The notes under the pieces were generated by a model. It ran no database searches and was not told where the DNA came from. It saw only the letters and a program-made list of their open reading frames with translations. The position numbers and the translations under genes are program-made. This document shows, in pieces, positions 62,901 through 64,000 of a stretch of 64,000 nucleotides of DNA; positions within the stretch are counted from its first letter, which is position 1, and each line of letters opens with the position of its first letter. The DNA is from Bacillota bacterium (GTDB taxonomy: Bacteria > Bacillota > Clostridia > Christensenellales > Aristaeellaceae): NCBI GenBank assembly GCA_023436585.1, contig JAEZIN010000012.1, forward strand, positions 224,744 through 288,743. Direction: 5' to 3'.

Positions 62901-63094
62901 TTATCCTTCGGCTTTATGAAGCCAAAAGGGGCGACACCAATTGCTCACTTCATGTCGGTATCCCGGCAACCTCTGTATGGGAATGTGATATGCTGGAAAT
63001 CAAACAGTCTGAGATGGCGCTTCAAAATAGCCAAGTGGCTTTGCATTTTAAGCCATTTGAAGTGAAGACGCTGCGCTTATGTACGAATGGATGA
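59975..63094 (+). CDS. GH38 alpha-mannosidase
   Basis: 1039 residues from the ATG at 59975, preceded by GGAGGAA; an upstream TTG reading is unsupported. Zinc-binding NAHLDLAWLWP (about 262-272) and catalytic nucleophile WLPDTFGYSAALPQ (Asp near 378) are clear GH38 signatures, with the later LNQFHDILPGSS motif also conserved. N-terminal beta domain, catalytic barrel, helical domain, then large beta-sandwich domains, as in full-length family members. No signal peptide, so it works on imported or internal mannosides. Together with the upstream esterase it suggests breakdown of acetylated mannose-containing glycans. Confidence 0.95.
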   Translation: MKYMHSEWKGRLRHRKETLKQDLYLPLGDIRLEGFTTMAHISPEEAANGPFEPVSFGTKWGHTYEYFWLRGCVTLPKEADGQRIVMNLRTGGESTIFVDEQAFGTYRADWVREPHHYLVDNILTSCGEANKQYNILIEAYAGHFFPDSPLGGCATGPVLSSAYQDPKKEGARATLECCTYGIWNEDAYQLYLDVETLLQILEQTDPESLRADKIAAALENFTLAVDFEQPLEGRIADYKKARKVLRPAMQAHNGSTAPVFYAVGNAHLDLAWLWPMAETHRKTARTFGAQLRLLEEYPQYQFLQSQPAAYVMCREHYPELYGRIKKAIGEGRWIAEGAMWVEPDTNMTSGESLVRQLIHGKRFFREELGIDSVVLWLPDTFGYSAALPQILRGCGVKYLVTQKIFWSYNEGDTFPYHYFTWQGADGSKIDTFLPTSYTYRTDPKELCETWNKRVQKRGLDAFLLPFGYGDGGGGPCRDHIEYAMRLKDAEGVPKVQMESPTRFFELMEADGGPQHTYVGELYFSAHRGVYTSQAAIKKGNRKSELALREAEMWGSLAIMKGFSYPLSRMDAAWKRLLLNQFHDILPGSSIARVYEEARKDHAWIISEAQDVQQSAQHAIAYGDGITVFNSLSFERKEIVTLPAEFTQGAETADGVAIPVQHTASGVLALVDVPACGATSLKPAKTNEVCPVASAKLIKDGAVLENDLVRAIFNNDAEVISFLDKQTGREYAAQPMNRLLMFKDVPRLFDAWDIDSNYILQPVNIDGPVKLSIHEANGLRAVLTMERTIANSLFKQEIVLTANSRRLDFVTHVDWHELHRLLKVSFPMAVEATKAINEIQFGYLTRPAHRSRSYDSDRFEVCQQRYSALCDQTHGAAILNDCKYGISQLGNDLQLTLLRAAASPEMRADNGEHTFTYAFTAWEGPFADSPVVREAYALNVPLQVAPGTCKAFSAFSLDKANVFIDTVKPAEDGSGDIILRLYEAKRGDTNCSLHVGIPATSVWECDMLEIKQSEMALQNSQVALHFKPFEVKTLRLCTNG

Positions 63095-63155
63095 TGTCAT
63101 TGCTGAATTGCCCGATAGCATCATGTAACTGATTGGATTAAAATCAGGGTCCACT

Positions 63156-63198
63156 ATAAGTTCGGGCTGGAAGCATAGTGCATCCAGCCCGATCTTAT
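63156..63198. terminator. Long hairpin after the GH38 gene
   Basis: Arms ataagttcgggctgga / tccagcccgatcttat pair over 16 positions with one T-T mismatch and an eleven-base loop, between convergent genes. No T-run follows, so efficiency is uncertain. Confidence 0.55.
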
Positions 63199-63241
63199 GA
63201 ACATGCTGCATCGTATATATGGCGCGTCCTTGTACCTTATT

Positions 63242-63553
63242 CTAAACGTAAAAGCCGTGTACTCCGTCATGCAGGCTCTTTACCGTATGCGTTATTCTGC
63301 GCTGCGCGTCATCCCCATCGACGCCGCTTTCTACATATTTGAGTACCATATCCTTCTCTTCTTTTGACATGGCTGTAAATCTCTCCATTGCTATCCGATC
63401 TTCCATCAACAGCATGCCAAGTCCAACGGGCATATCGCTTCCCTGCCCCATATTATTAGGCCCGAAGTTAGGACCGGAACCTTTGGATCCAAAGCCTGGC
63501 CCTGTCCCATAGGGACCATTGCCCATACCAGAAGGATTAGGAGCGTTTTTCAT
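63242..63553 (-). CDS. Small glycine/asparagine-rich protein
   Basis: 103 residues from the ATG at 63553 (AAAGGAG eleven bases upstream); the ATG at 63583 is an alternative. Residues 1-45 are low-complexity Gly/Asn/Pro (GNGPYGTGPGFG). Residues 48-103 are helical: GLGMLLMEDRIAMERFTAMS, then EEKDMVLKYVE and VKSLHDG. This helical part resembles short clostridial proteins of unknown function built around GLGMxLxxxxxAMxRF and a final VxSL. No signal peptide. Function unknown. Confidence 0.7.
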   Translation of the reverse strand: MKNAPNPSGMGNGPYGTGPGFGSKGSGPNFGPNNMGQGSDMPVGLGMLLMEDRIAMERFTAMSKEEKDMVLKYVESGVDGDDAQRRITHTVKSLHDGVHGFYV

Positions 63554-63770
63554 ATCATTCTCATCTCCTTTTCTTGTTGTCATCAGTATTTCCGCAATGA
63601 AATATTTGATTCGTCAAATGCCTTGATCTGTTTTTACATTTATCATTAAACCTCAATATTTAATTTTGGTTCTCTCCCATGGGACGTAGGGCGGGGGCTT
63701 GCTCCCGCCGCAAGAAGCGATCAGCCATATGCTTGTTTTTATAACATGGAATGTATTTATGACTCAACAC

Positions 63771-63800
63771 AAAAAAAGAGCATCTATTGCTAGATGCTCT
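63771..63800 (-). terminator. Rho-independent terminator of the 5S gene
   Basis: Perfect 10-bp stem (agagcatcta / tagatgctct), four-base loop, then TTTTTTT on the minus strand, eight bases after the 5S 3' end. Confidence 0.9.
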
Positions 63801-63807
63801 TCATGGA

Positions 63808-64000
63808 ATCCGGCGACGACCTACTCTCCCGGGTCGTGGGAAGCGGAGTACCATCGGCGCTGAAGGGCTCCGGAACACCGCCCCCGCCAGTGGCGGGAAT
63901 GGGCGGTGTGGAGGAGGCTGGCGAAACAAGCGATGGGAGCGGTAGCGAACCAGCGCGCCGATTGAGCCAGATGGGCGGGAACAGACATAAACCCTCGCGC
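63808..64000 (-). rRNA. 5S rRNA gene with internal insertion, 5' end off the window
   Basis: The 3' part (63873-63808) reads as typical bacterial 5S: CCCTTCAGCGCCGATGG, GGGAGAGTAGGTCGTCGCCGG. The 5' part resumes at 64000-63977 as GCGCGAGGGTTTATGTCTG then TTCCC, matching the usual segment ahead of loop C. Between them lie about 100 bases in place of the roughly 20-base loop C segment (normally including CCGAAC and AGTTAA-like words). Helix II can still pair (GAGGG with CCCTT). Either a 5S with an intervening sequence or a disrupted copy. It presumably ends an rRNA operon lying to the right. Confidence 0.65.
63875..63909. repeat. Palindromic element inside the 5S gene
   Basis: acaccgccc-ccgcca-g-tggcgg-gaat-gggcggtgt: two nested perfect arms of nine and six bases with a one-base loop and a four-base bulge, forming a very stable GC-rich hairpin within the interrupted 5S gene. 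Confidence 0.75.

Noticed and set aside
63811..64000. Open reading frame across the interrupted 5S gene
   Set aside because: It reads through rRNA sequence and has no start signal; such frames in rRNA operons are spurious.

Overview
The window looks like the chromosome of an anaerobic, Gram-positive Clostridia-type bacterium. The evidence is strong AGGAGG-type ribosome binding sites in front of almost every gene, a Firmicutes-style (T7SSb-like) type VII secretion locus with EsaB- and EssC-type proteins, Sec signal peptides and a lipobox suited to a monoderm cell, and an oxygen-sensitive corrinoid methyltransferase operon. Genus cannot be assigned from the sequence alone. No insertion sequence, prophage, CRISPR array or tRNA gene was seen.

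Positions 1-23925 form one long block on the minus strand that reads as a complete, elaborate type VII secretion island. In transcription order it holds a secreted von Willebrand A / peptidoglycan-binding / FHA protein, an FHA membrane protein, a CpaE/TadZ-like ATPase, an EsaB-like ubiquitin fold protein, the three-ATPase EssC motor, a TPR protein, WXG100-type small proteins interleaved with a second TPR protein, a helical membrane protein, a lipoprotein and its cytosolic paralogue, a lipase-type putative effector, a secreted protein of about thirty 32-residue repeats, and a zinc-ribbon serine/threonine kinase that runs off the left edge. The kinase and three FHA-bearing proteins suggest phospho-threonine control of secretion. 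The lipase has its enzymatic domain first and its putative export domain last, and that export domain is shared with the neighbouring 421-residue protein.

Positions 24294-41237 are metabolic: a secreted MBG-repeat protein; a corrinoid methyl-transfer operon (corrinoid protein, DUF2284-type cysteine protein, ferredoxin/ASKHA corrinoid activator, two UroD-fold methyltransferases); a divergent pair of a GPH-type sugar symporter and a GH1 beta-glucosidase; and a four-gene ribose-type sugar ABC transporter. A possible theme is use of methoxylated glycosides, with the sugar released by GH1 and the methyl group taken by the corrinoid system.

Positions 41492-51767 are a second minus-strand block, and the part that looks least described: two different dynamin-like GTPases (one with a membrane paddle, one soluble), an Hsp70-like ATPase with a C-terminal membrane hairpin, a membrane protein whose C-terminal end resembles a GrpE head, a DUF697-like membrane protein, a protein made of an internal tandem duplication, two zinc-ribbon membrane proteins, a secreted protein and a tiny membrane protein. 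Divergent from it are an XRE-type regulator and a receptor-like kinase with an extracellular leucine-rich-repeat domain. I propose it as a membrane-remodelling or envelope-stress system.

The right end carries a full-length Lhr-type helicase, an acetyl-esterase-like hydrolase, a GH38 alpha-mannosidase, a small glycine-rich protein, and a minus-strand 5S rRNA gene with a clear terminator. The 5S gene is interrupted by about 100 bases, including a strong palindrome, in place of the usual helix III/loop C region.
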